DNA of 64,000 nucleotides from CAZAPG01 sp964486935 (lineage in GTDB: Bacteria > Chloroflexota > Anaerolineae > 4572-78 > J111), in contig CAZAPG010000014.1 of NCBI GenBank assembly GCA_964486935.1, positions 74,673 through 138,672 of the forward strand, in the 5' to 3' direction. Made by a program: the position numbers and the translations under genes. Shown here one piece after another: positions 24,901-32,569 of this stretch. The first letter of the stretch is position 1, and the number at the start of each line of letters is the position of its first letter. Below the pieces are notes generated by a model. It ran no database searches, was not told the origin of the DNA, and was given only the letters and a program-made list of their open reading frames with translations.

Positions 24901-25044
24901 GAGAGCGTGCTGCGCGGGAAGTACCTTGATGGCAACATTCCGGTCGAGGCCGGGCTGGTAGGCTTTGTAAACAGTTGCCATCCCGCCCGCGCCAATCGGT
25001 TCCACAATGCGGTACTGCCCAAGGTTTTGGCCGACCAAATTCAT
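21964..25044 (-). CDS. Ser/Thr protein kinase with 14 WD40 repeats
   Basis: This 1026-residue protein has a cytoplasmic Hanks-type kinase (about 10-275: GAGGMATVYKAY glycine loop, VAIK lysine, HRDIKPVNV catalytic loop, ADFGLA). A disordered linker, a membrane helix near 311-331 and a Thr/Ala-rich stretch follow. From about 435 to the end there are 14 WD40-like repeats (typical WSPDG..LASAS.D...RLWD), enough for two seven-bladed propellers, probably outside the cell. The start MNLVGQNLGQYR at 25044 follows AGGTGAG; a frame extending to 25134 has no support. It pairs head-to-head with the cNMP-patatin gene. Ligand and kinase targets are unknown. Confidence 0.92.
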   Translation of the reverse strand: MNLVGQNLGQYRIVEPIGAGGMATVYKAYQPGLDRNVAIKVLPAQHALTPGFKERFFREAKAVAQLSHPNILPIYDVGIENDVSYFVMKYVPGRTLKDVMGDSLTLNKVCDYIDQLAGALDHAHQRGILHRDIKPVNVLMEDNWLLLADFGLAKIVEGSEALTATGSSMGTPAYVSPEQATGQAVDHRTDIYSLGIVLYEMVLGKVPYSGETPMGVMFKHVYEPLPMPRSVKPNLPEAIERVILKALAKNPADRFNSAGEMARALREAVETGTTATILSNRPLPTPPLENTVASIPGDTLPAASPAAARRLSPWIWAGLAVLILLAGSALVIFFNRDAASTSRSNPDLMLAEADTNAVAATQVAAAEATVSPTEPAQAEAAAADTDEGETEEAIAASATPVPPATAVAAAPPPTATAAAIVNLPTLTPAIQLGRGPINELAVSPTGDTLAVASSLGVWLYSLPNLEFANLLPGDEASAVAVDWSPDGAQLVAGYTNGQVQVWDVSAAQPLQSLPGHTDQIVSLAWSPDGSQIAAGSTDASIRVWETAGGQEIAHLVGHLYEPYGLAWSPDSRQLASASRDTTVRIWDIASGGELQRLEGHLDEINSLDWSPDGRQLLTASNDLTIRLWDTESWREQNILTGHTEWIINADWSPDGAQIASAGFDGVIRLWDAASGEELRALEGHAHPGVVVRWTPDGEQLVSGSTDGTLRLWNPATGEETGQLAGHSSRLYGVAWSPDGNQLAAVGFDGMVHLWDVANQTEFQSLPADDDLLLSVAWSPDGSQVAAGTAEGLVQIWNAESGELLRTLTGHASWVNSVAWSPAGREVASASSDGTVRIWDSVSGASLRELAGHADEVNGVAWSPDGEQVVSGGSDYVVIVWDAVSGQELRVLEGRRSDEAYQQFYRGRGPAWVKSLDWSPDGRRLATGGGDFVVRLFDAASGAELRIIEGPETVVAAVSWAPDSQRLALTGLGGNQNIAVWNAIGNQPLYALPGHTETVRGLDWAANSNRLASVGDDGVIRIWEIPE

Positions 25045-25157
25045 AAACTCACCTGTTTTGGGATAATTTTTTACAATGGAGGGGTCAGCAATGTAACTTC
25101 TAAGCAGGTTGATTGTAACTGAAACGGGAGTCAAGGCAAATAGGTAATCTGTATATG

Positions 25158-25186
25158 TTGACCACGATGGATAAGCAGCATATAAT
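25158..25186 (+). promoter_or_regulatory. Strong sigma-70 promoter of the cNMP-patatin gene
   Basis: TTGACC, exactly 17 bp, TATAAT. Transcription would start near 25193, about 34 bases before the ATG. Confidence 0.75.
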
Positions 25187-25226
25187 GATTTAGTGTCAAT
25201 GCGTTAAGCGTATTGGGAGAAACGCT

Positions 25227-26858
25227 ATGTTTCAAAAAGAGTTGCTCCGAAGCATCCCCTTATTCAAAAATTTAGATGATGACAGCCTTGATTTAATCGC
25301 CAAACATCTGCGTAAAGAGAGTTACCCCAAAGGTAAATACATTTTCAGAAAGGGCGAGTTTGGCGGCTCGATGTATCTGGTTGAATCTGGCCAGGTGGCG
25401 GTGGTGGGCGATGATGGCACCGAAACCATCGCCTTTATGGGGCCGGGCAGTTTTGTGGGAGAAATTTCACTGCTGCTGACTCAACCGCGCACGGCCAATT
25501 TGCAGGTTATGCTCGATGCCCAACTGTGGGCGCTGCGCAAAGAAGATTTTGACCAGCTTATTACCACCCGCCCGGCCATTGCCCTGGAAATGATGCGCGA
25601 GTTGAGCAAACGGCTGGTCACCACCACCCAACGCAAAAAAAGTTTAATCAAACGCCGCCGCATTACGGCTGTTTTTGGCGATAAAGGGCTGGAACTGGCC
25701 CAGGCCATCAGGATGCAGCTTCACGCCCCGGTAGGGTTACTCCCTTTGCCGGGCGCTCACGCTTCTGGCAAAATTACGCTGGGGGGAGGGGTCATGCCCC
25801 TGGATGGCGACAACCTGACCGAAACCACCCTGGCCGAGCATTTGAGCCACCAAATTCAGGTATTTAAGCACGTGGTCATGTTGTTGCCAACCCAGGCGTC
25901 CGCCGTGGTTCGCAAAGCTATTGCGCTGGCCGATACGGTAGTTAGCGTTGACCCGCCGCCGGCGTGGTTCTCGCCGCCTAAAGGTTGCGACCTGTGGCAC
26001 TCTACCGATTCTCCAGCCGATTTGGCGCGTATTGCGCGACGGCTGGTGAATCGCACGGTGGGGCTGGCGCTATCCAGCGGCGGCAGCCGGGGACTGGCTC
26101 ACATCGGGGTGCTGAAGGTGTTGATGCAGGAAGGCATTCCCATTGATATGGTGGCCGGCACCAGCGCCGGCGCGTTATTTGGCTCGCTGTATGCCTTGGG
26201 TTGGGATATTGAGAGCCTGAGCCGCTTTCCCGATGAGTTAAAGGCGGCTACCAAAATCACCAATTGGGATTTTAACTTTCCGCCCAAAACTGCGCTGGTC
26301 AAGGGCAGAATTGCCCGCGATAAAATTATTGCCCGCTGGGTAGACAACAAAAACTTTGAGGACCTTGAAACGCCTTTTTACGTGGTCGCCGCCGATGTGT
26401 ACACCGGCGAAGAGGTAATTTTCGACTCCGGCTCCCTGGCCGATGCTATCCGGGCCAGCGTCAGCATTCCGGTGCTGGTAGAGCCGTGGAATTACCGCAA
26501 TCATTTTTTAATTGATGGCGGTATTGTAAACCCTCTGCCCGCCAGCGTGCTGCGAGACCGGGGCGCAGATATTGTCATTGCCTCTAGCGTGGTGCAGCCA
26601 ATGGCCCAATCTTACCGGGGCAATCGAGAACAGATGCCCAGCATGTGGCAAGTCGTCTCTAATATGTTCAGCGCTATGGAGGCCGAGGTTATCAGCAAGC
26701 AACTTCCCCTGGTAGACGTGTTAATGCAGCATACCGTCTCGGCCAACCACGCCCTTGATTTTGACCAGGCTACGGCGCTGGTTGATCTGGGCGAAGAAAC
26801 CGCCCGCCAGATGCTGCCCGAAATAAAAAAGGCGCTCGAAGCGCCCGTAGATGAATAA
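25227..26858 (+). CDS. Cyclic-nucleotide-binding patatin phospholipase (NTE-like)
   Basis: A 543-residue protein with an N-terminal cyclic-nucleotide-binding domain (about 10-130, GSFVGEISLLLTQPRTA includes the phosphate-binding cassette) and a C-terminal patatin domain (SSGGSRGLAHIGVL, nucleophile in GTSAGA, catalytic Asp in IDGGIVNP). This is the bacterial version of neuropathy target esterase, a membrane lysophospholipase, and cNMP or another small ligand probably gates the enzyme. A region around 150-265 between the domains has no match I recognise. GGGAG precedes the ATG. It converges on mutS with 7 bases between the stops. Confidence 0.93.
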   Translation: MFQKELLRSIPLFKNLDDDSLDLIAKHLRKESYPKGKYIFRKGEFGGSMYLVESGQVAVVGDDGTETIAFMGPGSFVGEISLLLTQPRTANLQVMLDAQLWALRKEDFDQLITTRPAIALEMMRELSKRLVTTTQRKKSLIKRRRITAVFGDKGLELAQAIRMQLHAPVGLLPLPGAHASGKITLGGGVMPLDGDNLTETTLAEHLSHQIQVFKHVVMLLPTQASAVVRKAIALADTVVSVDPPPAWFSPPKGCDLWHSTDSPADLARIARRLVNRTVGLALSSGGSRGLAHIGVLKVLMQEGIPIDMVAGTSAGALFGSLYALGWDIESLSRFPDELKAATKITNWDFNFPPKTALVKGRIARDKIIARWVDNKNFEDLETPFYVVAADVYTGEEVIFDSGSLADAIRASVSIPVLVEPWNYRNHFLIDGGIVNPLPASVLRDRGADIVIASSVVQPMAQSYRGNREQMPSMWQVVSNMFSAMEAEVISKQLPLVDVLMQHTVSANHALDFDQATALVDLGEETARQMLPEIKKALEAPVDE

Positions 26859-26865
26859 CCCCCGC

Positions 26866-29478
26866 CTAATTATCTTCCCTGGCCCGTTGCTTTAGTTCAT
26901 ACAATTTGTTTAACGCCTCCAGCGGCGAGAGCGAGTCGACATCCAACCCTTTGATTTCGTCGATGAGGGGGTGCGTTTCCGGGGCCAAAAAAGACATCTG
27001 CACGCCGGAGAAGACCTGCCTGGCGCGTTCCTTCCGCTCGCGGAAGTCGGCATTGCCCTCCAGCTCTTCTAAAATTTCGTTGGCCCGGTCGGTTACGGCT
27101 TTGGGCACGCCGGCAATCTGGGCCACGTGGATGCCGTAACTGCGGTCGGCCCCGCCCGGCACAATTTTGTGCAGAAATATCACCTTGCCGCCTTCCTCGG
27201 CCACGGCCACGTTGTAGTTGCGCGCGCGCGGCAAATATTTGGCTACCTCGGTTAGCTCATGGTAGTGGGTGGCAAACAGGGTTTTGGCCCTAACCTTGGG
27301 GTTGTTGTGAATATACTCCACCACGGCGCGGGCAATGGCCAGGCCATCATAAGTGCTGGTTCCCCGGCCCACCTCGTCGAGCACAATCAGGCTGCGCGGG
27401 CTGCTTTGCAGCAGAATGGCTGCGGTCTCTACCATCTCAACCATAAAAGTGCTTTGCCCGGCGTGAATTTCGTCTTGCGCCCCAATGCGGGTAAAAATGC
27501 GGTCAACCAGGCCAATGCGGGCGTGGTCGGCGGGTACAAAACTGCCAATTTGGGCCATCAGCACAATCAGGGCGACCTGCCGCAAAAAAGTGCTTTTGCC
27601 CGACATATTTGGCCCGGTGATGATGTGAATCAACTCCTCTTTCGACATCTGTACATTGTTGGGCACAAAGGCGGTGGGCAGGCCATCGGCATCCAGCAGG
27701 CGCATTTGCTCAACCACCGGATGCCGGCCATTGACGATTTCCAGCGAGTCGTCGTCGCTTAACTCCGGGCGAACGTAGTTGTTTTGCAAGGCCACCTCGG
27801 CCAGCGCCGAGACAACATCCAGATAAGCCAGCGCTCTGGATGTCGCCAGCAGCCGTTCCGACGCGGCGGCAATTTGGGCGCAAACCTCCTTAAAAATTCT
27901 GTTTTCCACATCAAGCTGCCGCTCGTCGGCGTTGAGAATGAGGCTTTCGTACTCTTTCAACTCTGGGGTAATGTATCGCTCGGCGTTGACCAGGGTTTGC
28001 TTGCGAATGTAATCCGCCGGCACTTTGGCTGTGTGCGTTTTGGTTACTTCCAGGTAGTAACCAAACACTTTGTTAAAACCCACCTTCAGGCTGGGGATGC
28101 CGGTTCGTTTGCGCTCTACCGCCTCCAGGCCGGCCACCCATTTTTTGGCGTCACGCGAGCCGGCCACAATGCTGTCCAGTTCATTAGAAAAGCCGGGCCG
28201 GATGACGCCGATTTTGCCGGTGGCCGGCGGCTCATCGCTGATGGCCTGGGCAATCAGGTTGACAACCTCGGGGCAGGGGTCCAACTGATTTTGGATTGAG
28301 TTGCCTGCGTCACCCTCGTTTGTTAATTGTAAGTTGTCAATTGTAGATTGAATTTGGGGGATGGTTTCCAGGCTGCGGCGAATAGCCAGCAAATCGCGGG
28401 GTTGGGCAATGGCGGCGCTAACCCGGTTGGCGAGCCGTTCCAGGTCGGCAATTTCTTTGAGCTGCTCCCGAATATCGCCGCGGGCAATGGTTTGGGTGGT
28501 AAACTGGTCTACCGCGTTCAGCCGCTCATTTAAGGCCGGCACGTTGAGCAGGGGCTGATGCAGCCAGGTGCGCAGCAGCCGCCCGCCCATCGCAGTAATG
28601 GTTTTATCCAGCACGCTCAACAACGAGCCTTGCACCGCGCCGCTGCGAATTGTTTCGGTCAGTTCCAGGTTGCGGCGGGTGGCGGCATCGAGCGTCATAA
28701 AATTAGTGGTGCTGTAAACGGCCAGGTGGGTAATATGGTTGAGGGCCTGCTTTTGGGTGTCGGCCACATATTGAATAATTGCGCCGGCTACCTGCGCGGC
28801 CAGCGGCTTGTCGCCCAGCCCAAAGCCGTTGAGCGTGGCCACGTCAAAATGGCGCTGTAGCTCCTGGCGGGTATGCTCCGGGTCAAAGCGCCAGTTTTCG
28901 TATAGTGAATGTGGTATTGATAATGAAGCCAAAGGCGCAAGGCTCTGTTTAGTGGGAGCAATGATTTCGGCGGGCTTCAGGCGGGTAATTTCGTTGAGCA
29001 GCAGCCGGTCGATATTGCGGCCCTGTAGCTGGGTGGCGGCAAATTCGCCGGTGGTAATATCAACATAAGCAATGCCGGCCCGCTCTTGCTCAACAATTAC
29101 GGCGGCCAGGTAGTTGTTTTGGTTGTGCACCAGCAGATTATCTTCAACTACCGTGCCGGGGGTAACAACGCGCCGCACTTCGCGGGGAACCAGCCCTTTG
29201 ATTGGGTCGCTGCCAATTTGCTCGCAGATGGCTACTTTGTAACCGGCCCTGATGAGTCGCGCCACGTAATTATCGGCGGCGTGGTGGGGCACGCCGGCCA
29301 TTGGCACTCGCTGGTTTTTAGAGACCTTGCGCGAGGTCAGCACAATATCCAGCTCTTTGGCAATGAGTTTGGCGTCCTCGTCAAAGGTTTCGTAAAAATC
29401 GCCCAGCCGAAAGAAGACAATGGCATCGGGGTATTGTTTTTTTATCGACAGGTACTGGCGACGAATTGGGGTTGTCAT
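26866..29478 (-). CDS. mutS: DNA mismatch repair protein MutS
   Basis: The protein has 870 residues, a normal MutS length. The mismatch-reading loop is in GDFYETF (Phe-x-Glu; the family usually has YELF). The connector, lever and clamp regions follow, and the ATPase is complete: Walker A GPNMSGKST, Walker B LIVLDEVGRGTS, and the helix-turn-helix tail. It starts mismatch repair by recognising mispaired bases. The start MTTPIRRQYL matches the family. ybaK lies 28 bases upstream on the same strand; mutL is not in the window. Confidence 0.97.
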   Translation of the reverse strand: MTTPIRRQYLSIKKQYPDAIVFFRLGDFYETFDEDAKLIAKELDIVLTSRKVSKNQRVPMAGVPHHAADNYVARLIRAGYKVAICEQIGSDPIKGLVPREVRRVVTPGTVVEDNLLVHNQNNYLAAVIVEQERAGIAYVDITTGEFAATQLQGRNIDRLLLNEITRLKPAEIIAPTKQSLAPLASLSIPHSLYENWRFDPEHTRQELQRHFDVATLNGFGLGDKPLAAQVAGAIIQYVADTQKQALNHITHLAVYSTTNFMTLDAATRRNLELTETIRSGAVQGSLLSVLDKTITAMGGRLLRTWLHQPLLNVPALNERLNAVDQFTTQTIARGDIREQLKEIADLERLANRVSAAIAQPRDLLAIRRSLETIPQIQSTIDNLQLTNEGDAGNSIQNQLDPCPEVVNLIAQAISDEPPATGKIGVIRPGFSNELDSIVAGSRDAKKWVAGLEAVERKRTGIPSLKVGFNKVFGYYLEVTKTHTAKVPADYIRKQTLVNAERYITPELKEYESLILNADERQLDVENRIFKEVCAQIAAASERLLATSRALAYLDVVSALAEVALQNNYVRPELSDDDSLEIVNGRHPVVEQMRLLDADGLPTAFVPNNVQMSKEELIHIITGPNMSGKSTFLRQVALIVLMAQIGSFVPADHARIGLVDRIFTRIGAQDEIHAGQSTFMVEMVETAAILLQSSPRSLIVLDEVGRGTSTYDGLAIARAVVEYIHNNPKVRAKTLFATHYHELTEVAKYLPRARNYNVAVAEEGGKVIFLHKIVPGGADRSYGIHVAQIAGVPKAVTDRANEILEELEGNADFRERKERARQVFSGVQMSFLAPETHPLIDEIKGLDVDSLSPLEALNKLYELKQRAREDN

Positions 29479-29506
29479 TTGCCGGCGTTAAACGTTTTGA
29501 TTTAAT

Positions 29507-29980
29507 TCAATCATCGGTGGCCTCAATAGGTTTGGCGCGGGTAACTTTTATTAAATCCTGTACGGCTAACTCCAGGTTGACCCCCCGCTTGCCGGCGCTC
29601 ACTAAAATGCGCTCCAGTTGCAGGGCGGGTTGGTCAATATAAACCGGATAGTTTTTGTGCAGCAGCGCCAGCGCCGAGATGCCGCCGGTTTGCAGGCCGG
29701 TCAACTTTTCGGCCTCATTTTTAGAGGCCATCTGCACCTTTTTTTCGCCAACGGCTTTGGCCACTTTTTTCAGATTCAACTCCCGGCTGCCGGAGGTCAA
29801 CACCAGCATTGGTTTGCCGCCGGAGGTTAAGGCCACCAGCGTTTTGTAGACCATATCGCGGGGCAGGTCAAAATAATCGGCCACGCCATCGGCCGAGTGG
29901 ATGGTATCGGGAAATTCTCGCACCGTGTAGTTGATTTTTTGCTGCTCTAAAATGCGCATCGAGTTGAGTTTTTGGGCCAT
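29507..29980 (-). CDS. ybaK: YbaK/EbsC-type aminoacyl-tRNA deacylase
   Basis: A 157-residue Cys-tRNA(Pro)/Cys-tRNA deacylase, which hydrolyses mischarged tRNA. Family features include SADGVADYFDLP, VYKTLVALT, the invariant lysines in LNLKKVAKAVGEKK and the GGISALAL loop. The frame is open further upstream, but the TATAAT of its promoter covers those codons, so MAQKLNSMRI at 29980 is the first usable start. This leaves almost no leader, so the mRNA is probably leaderless. mutS follows 28 bases downstream and may be co-transcribed. Confidence 0.93.
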   Translation of the reverse strand: MAQKLNSMRILEQQKINYTVREFPDTIHSADGVADYFDLPRDMVYKTLVALTSGGKPMLVLTSGSRELNLKKVAKAVGEKKVQMASKNEAEKLTGLQTGGISALALLHKNYPVYIDQPALQLERILVSAGKRGVNLELAVQDLIKVTRAKPIEATDD

Positions 29981-29990
29981 AATGAGACCC

Positions 29991-30020
29991 ATTATAACAT
30001 TATTTTGGCGATAGTCTAAA
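29991..30020 (-). promoter_or_regulatory. Promoter of ybaK (leaderless)
   Basis: On the minus strand TTTAGA, 18 bp, TATAAT. The predicted transcription start falls within a few bases of the ATG at 29980. Confidence 0.6.
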
Positions 30021-30029
30021 CTAATTGGT

Positions 30030-30058
30030 TTGGCCGACTTTTTGGTTGGGGGTATAAT
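30030..30058 (+). promoter_or_regulatory. Promoter of the aldo/keto reductase gene
   Basis: TTGGCC, 17 bp, TATAAT, on the plus strand and divergent from the ybaK promoter. Confidence 0.6.
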
Positions 30059-30112
30059 CAGGGCGCTGTGCATTTATTCACAAATATTCACAAACATTGA
30101 TGGAGGTCAGCA

Positions 30113-31096
30113 ATGAATTATCGACCCTTTGGACGCACCGGCTGGAACGTGTCGGAGATTAGTTTTGGGGCCTGGGCCATCGGCGGCGCCTGGGGAGAAG
30201 TCAGCGACAGCGACGCGCTGGACGCCCTGCACGCGGCGCTGGATGAGGGCGTCAACTTTATTGATACAGCCGACGTGTATGGCGATGGCCGCAGCGAACG
30301 GTTAATTGCCCAGGTGTTAAAGGAGCGTTCTGAGCAGGTGTACGTGGCTACCAAAGCCGGGCGGCGGCTTAACCCGCACGTAGCTGCCGGCTACAACCGG
30401 CAGAACCTGACGGCGTTTGTAGAGCGCAGCCTGAAAAACTTGCAGGCGGAGGCGTTGGATTTGGTGCAACTCCACTGCCCCCCCACCGAGGTTTATTATA
30501 TGCCAGAGGTGTTCGGCATACTGGATGATTTGGCGCAGGCCGGCAAAATAAAATATTACGGGGTTAGCGTGGAAAAGGTTGAAGAGGCCATCAAGGCCGT
30601 TGAATACCCCAACGTGCAGAGCGTGCAGATTATCTTTAACATTTTCCGGCAGCGCCCGGCAGACCTGTTTTTTGAGCTGGCCCAACAGAAGCGGGTGGGC
30701 ATTTTGGCCCGCGTTCCGCTGGCCAGCGGTTTGTTAACCGGCAAAATGAGTCGCCAATCCAGCTTTGCCGCCGATGACCACCGCAATTTCAACCGCTATG
30801 GCGAGGCTTTTGACGTGGGCGAGACGTTTGCCGGCGTTGATTTTGAAATAGGGCTACAAGCCGTGGAGCAGATAAAACCACTGGTTCCTGCCGGGGCCTC
30901 GATGGCTCAATTTGCTTTGCGCTGGATTTTAATGTTCGAGGCGGTAAGTTGCGCCATTCCCGGCGCTAAAAATCGCCGGCAGGCGGTGGATAACGCCAAA
31001 GCTGCCGGTCTGCCGCCTTTGGGCGATGAGGTAATGAGCCGGCTTGAGGATATTTACAACCGCCAAATTCGGGCGCAGGTGCATCAGCGCTGGTAA
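30113..31096 (+). CDS. Aldo/keto reductase
   Basis: A 327-residue NADPH-dependent oxidoreductase of the aldo/keto reductase fold. The catalytic tetrad is visible: Asp and Tyr in FIDTADVYGDGRSE, Lys in VATKAG, His in LVQLHCP. The C-terminal cofactor-binding region (CAIPGAKNRRQAVDNAKA) is typical. The substrate cannot be told from sequence. GGAGG precedes the ATG. It is a single-gene unit with its own promoter and a strong hairpin after it. Confidence 0.95.
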   Translation: MNYRPFGRTGWNVSEISFGAWAIGGAWGEVSDSDALDALHAALDEGVNFIDTADVYGDGRSERLIAQVLKERSEQVYVATKAGRRLNPHVAAGYNRQNLTAFVERSLKNLQAEALDLVQLHCPPTEVYYMPEVFGILDDLAQAGKIKYYGVSVEKVEEAIKAVEYPNVQSVQIIFNIFRQRPADLFFELAQQKRVGILARVPLASGLLTGKMSRQSSFAADDHRNFNRYGEAFDVGETFAGVDFEIGLQAVEQIKPLVPAGASMAQFALRWILMFEAVSCAIPGAKNRRQAVDNAKAAGLPPLGDEVMSRLEDIYNRQIRAQVHQRW

Positions 31097-31148
31097 TTTG
31101 TCTTTTAAAAGTCCACCGATGAGAAACAAGCTGTTTCTGGCCCAATGA

Positions 31149-31181
31149 AGACCTCAAAGGTTTTTGAAACCTTTGAGGTCT
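31149..31181. terminator. Perfect 15-bp hairpin (AGACC-N5-GGTTT family)
   Basis: AGACCTCAAAGGTTT (31149-31163) and AAACCTTTGAGGTCT (31167-31181) pair fully around TTG. It lies between the convergent aldo/keto reductase and GAF kinase genes and probably ends transcription in both directions. It shares its outer bases with the hairpins at 16777 and 58004. Confidence 0.7.
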
Positions 31182-31200
31182 GGAGTAACTTTAAAGCAAC

Positions 31201-32490
31201 TTATCTGGATGAATCTGGGGGGTGAAGCGGCAGGGTAAAGCAAAAATCAGCGCCAGCATTCGGGTTGCTTTCAACCCAGATGCGCCCCCCGTGCATTTCA
31301 ACCAGCGCCCGGCAAATAGCCAACCCCAACCCCGACCCCTGACGCTGGCGTTCGGGATTGTCATCTGCTTGCTGGAATCGTTCAAATAGCTGTTTTAATT
31401 TGTTAGGCGCAATTCCCTCGCCGGAGTCGGCAACACCCAATACCGCCTCACCCGGCCCAGTTTGATGGGCGTATAATCGCACCTGGCCTTGCTGGGTAAA
31501 TTTTTGGGCATTTGAAAGCAGATTGAGCAACACCTGACGAATGCGAACGGGGTCAATATAAACCTGGGGCAGGGGGGGCGTAATATCCAGCAAAAACTTA
31601 ACGTCGGGCGACCAGACTATCCCCTGGCCCAAGTCGTAAACATTCTCCATAAATTCTTCAAGCGAAACAACTTCTTTATGCAGGGTAATGCCGCCAATTT
31701 CCAGTTTAGAAAGGTCAAACAAGTCGTTAATTAAATCGGCCATATGCATCATAGATTTAAGCGACTTGTCAATCCACTCAAGCTGCTGGTCGTTTAGGCT
31801 GCCAAGCCCGCCCTCTTGCAAAAATGATAATGAAGCCGAAGAAATGCCTAACGGGGCGCGCAGGTCGTGCATAATTTTACTTAACCATACTGTGCGCATT
31901 CGGTTGGCTTCAATAGTTTCGGCCCAACTTTGCTCAACTTGCTGCTTGGCTTGCTCCAGCTCGTGGGTTCGGGCAGCCACTTTTTCTTCCAGCCCTTCGA
32001 TAAGAGAGGCATTTTCAATAGCCACTGCCGCCTGATTGGCCAGCAAGATAAGCGGCGGCAGGTCATCATCGCTAAAACGGCCTCGAATTGAACGGTTCTC
32101 AACGTATAAAGCGCCAATTGCGTTGCCCCGGGTAATGAGGGGAACGCACATAATCGAACGCAGCCCGAACATTACCACACTTTCAGCCGACCCGAAGCGC
32201 GGGTCGCTCATGGCATCGCGCAATATCAGGGGGCGCGCGGTCTCGATAACCTCTTTAATAATTGTTGTGCTAATCTGGTCTTCGGTATCATCAATGGTTT
32301 GATTTTTCTGGCTTCGTTTGACCTGCAAATTGAGCGAACCATCTGCGTTGAGCAGCACTATATAGCCTCGTTCGGCACCCACCAACTTAACCGCTTCATC
32401 TAACACATAGGCTAGCAACGGATGGAGAGTCCGCATCTCGGCCATACGGCGGCTTGCATTAAGAATGTGTTCTAACAGGGTCTGGTTCAT
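31201..32490 (-). CDS. GAF-domain sensor histidine kinase
   Basis: A 429-residue soluble kinase. Residues 20-165 form a GAF domain (LVGAERGYIVLLNADG, ALYVENRSIRG). A coiled-coil linker leads to HisKA with H208 in IMHDLRAPLG and a full HATPase domain (NLLSNAQKF, DSGEGIAPNK, GSGLGLAICRAL). No membrane segment is seen, so it senses an internal signal, perhaps a small molecule. It has its own promoter upstream, just after the large kinase gene, and no response regulator beside it. Confidence 0.92.
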   Translation of the reverse strand: MNQTLLEHILNASRRMAEMRTLHPLLAYVLDEAVKLVGAERGYIVLLNADGSLNLQVKRSQKNQTIDDTEDQISTTIIKEVIETARPLILRDAMSDPRFGSAESVVMFGLRSIMCVPLITRGNAIGALYVENRSIRGRFSDDDLPPLILLANQAAVAIENASLIEGLEEKVAARTHELEQAKQQVEQSWAETIEANRMRTVWLSKIMHDLRAPLGISSASLSFLQEGGLGSLNDQQLEWIDKSLKSMMHMADLINDLFDLSKLEIGGITLHKEVVSLEEFMENVYDLGQGIVWSPDVKFLLDITPPLPQVYIDPVRIRQVLLNLLSNAQKFTQQGQVRLYAHQTGPGEAVLGVADSGEGIAPNKLKQLFERFQQADDNPERQRQGSGLGLAICRALVEMHGGRIWVESNPNAGADFCFTLPLHPPDSSR

Positions 32491-32519
32491 CGACTCTTTA
32501 AATGGTAATGTTTTTGTGC

Positions 32520-32548
32520 ATTATGCAGTAATTTTCTGAGACGAGCAA
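32520..32548 (-). promoter_or_regulatory. Promoter of the GAF kinase gene
   Basis: On the minus strand TTGCTC, 17 bp, CATAAT. The start point would be about 23 bases before the ATG. Confidence 0.5.
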
Positions 32549-32569
32549 AAAAGTAAAGGTATATACAAT

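Noticed and set aside
30013..30024. TAGT-CTAA-ACTA upstream of ybaK as a second DtxR operator
   Set aside because: Only 4-bp arms match and it overlaps the -35 region; the similarity to the palindrome at 1886 is probably chance.
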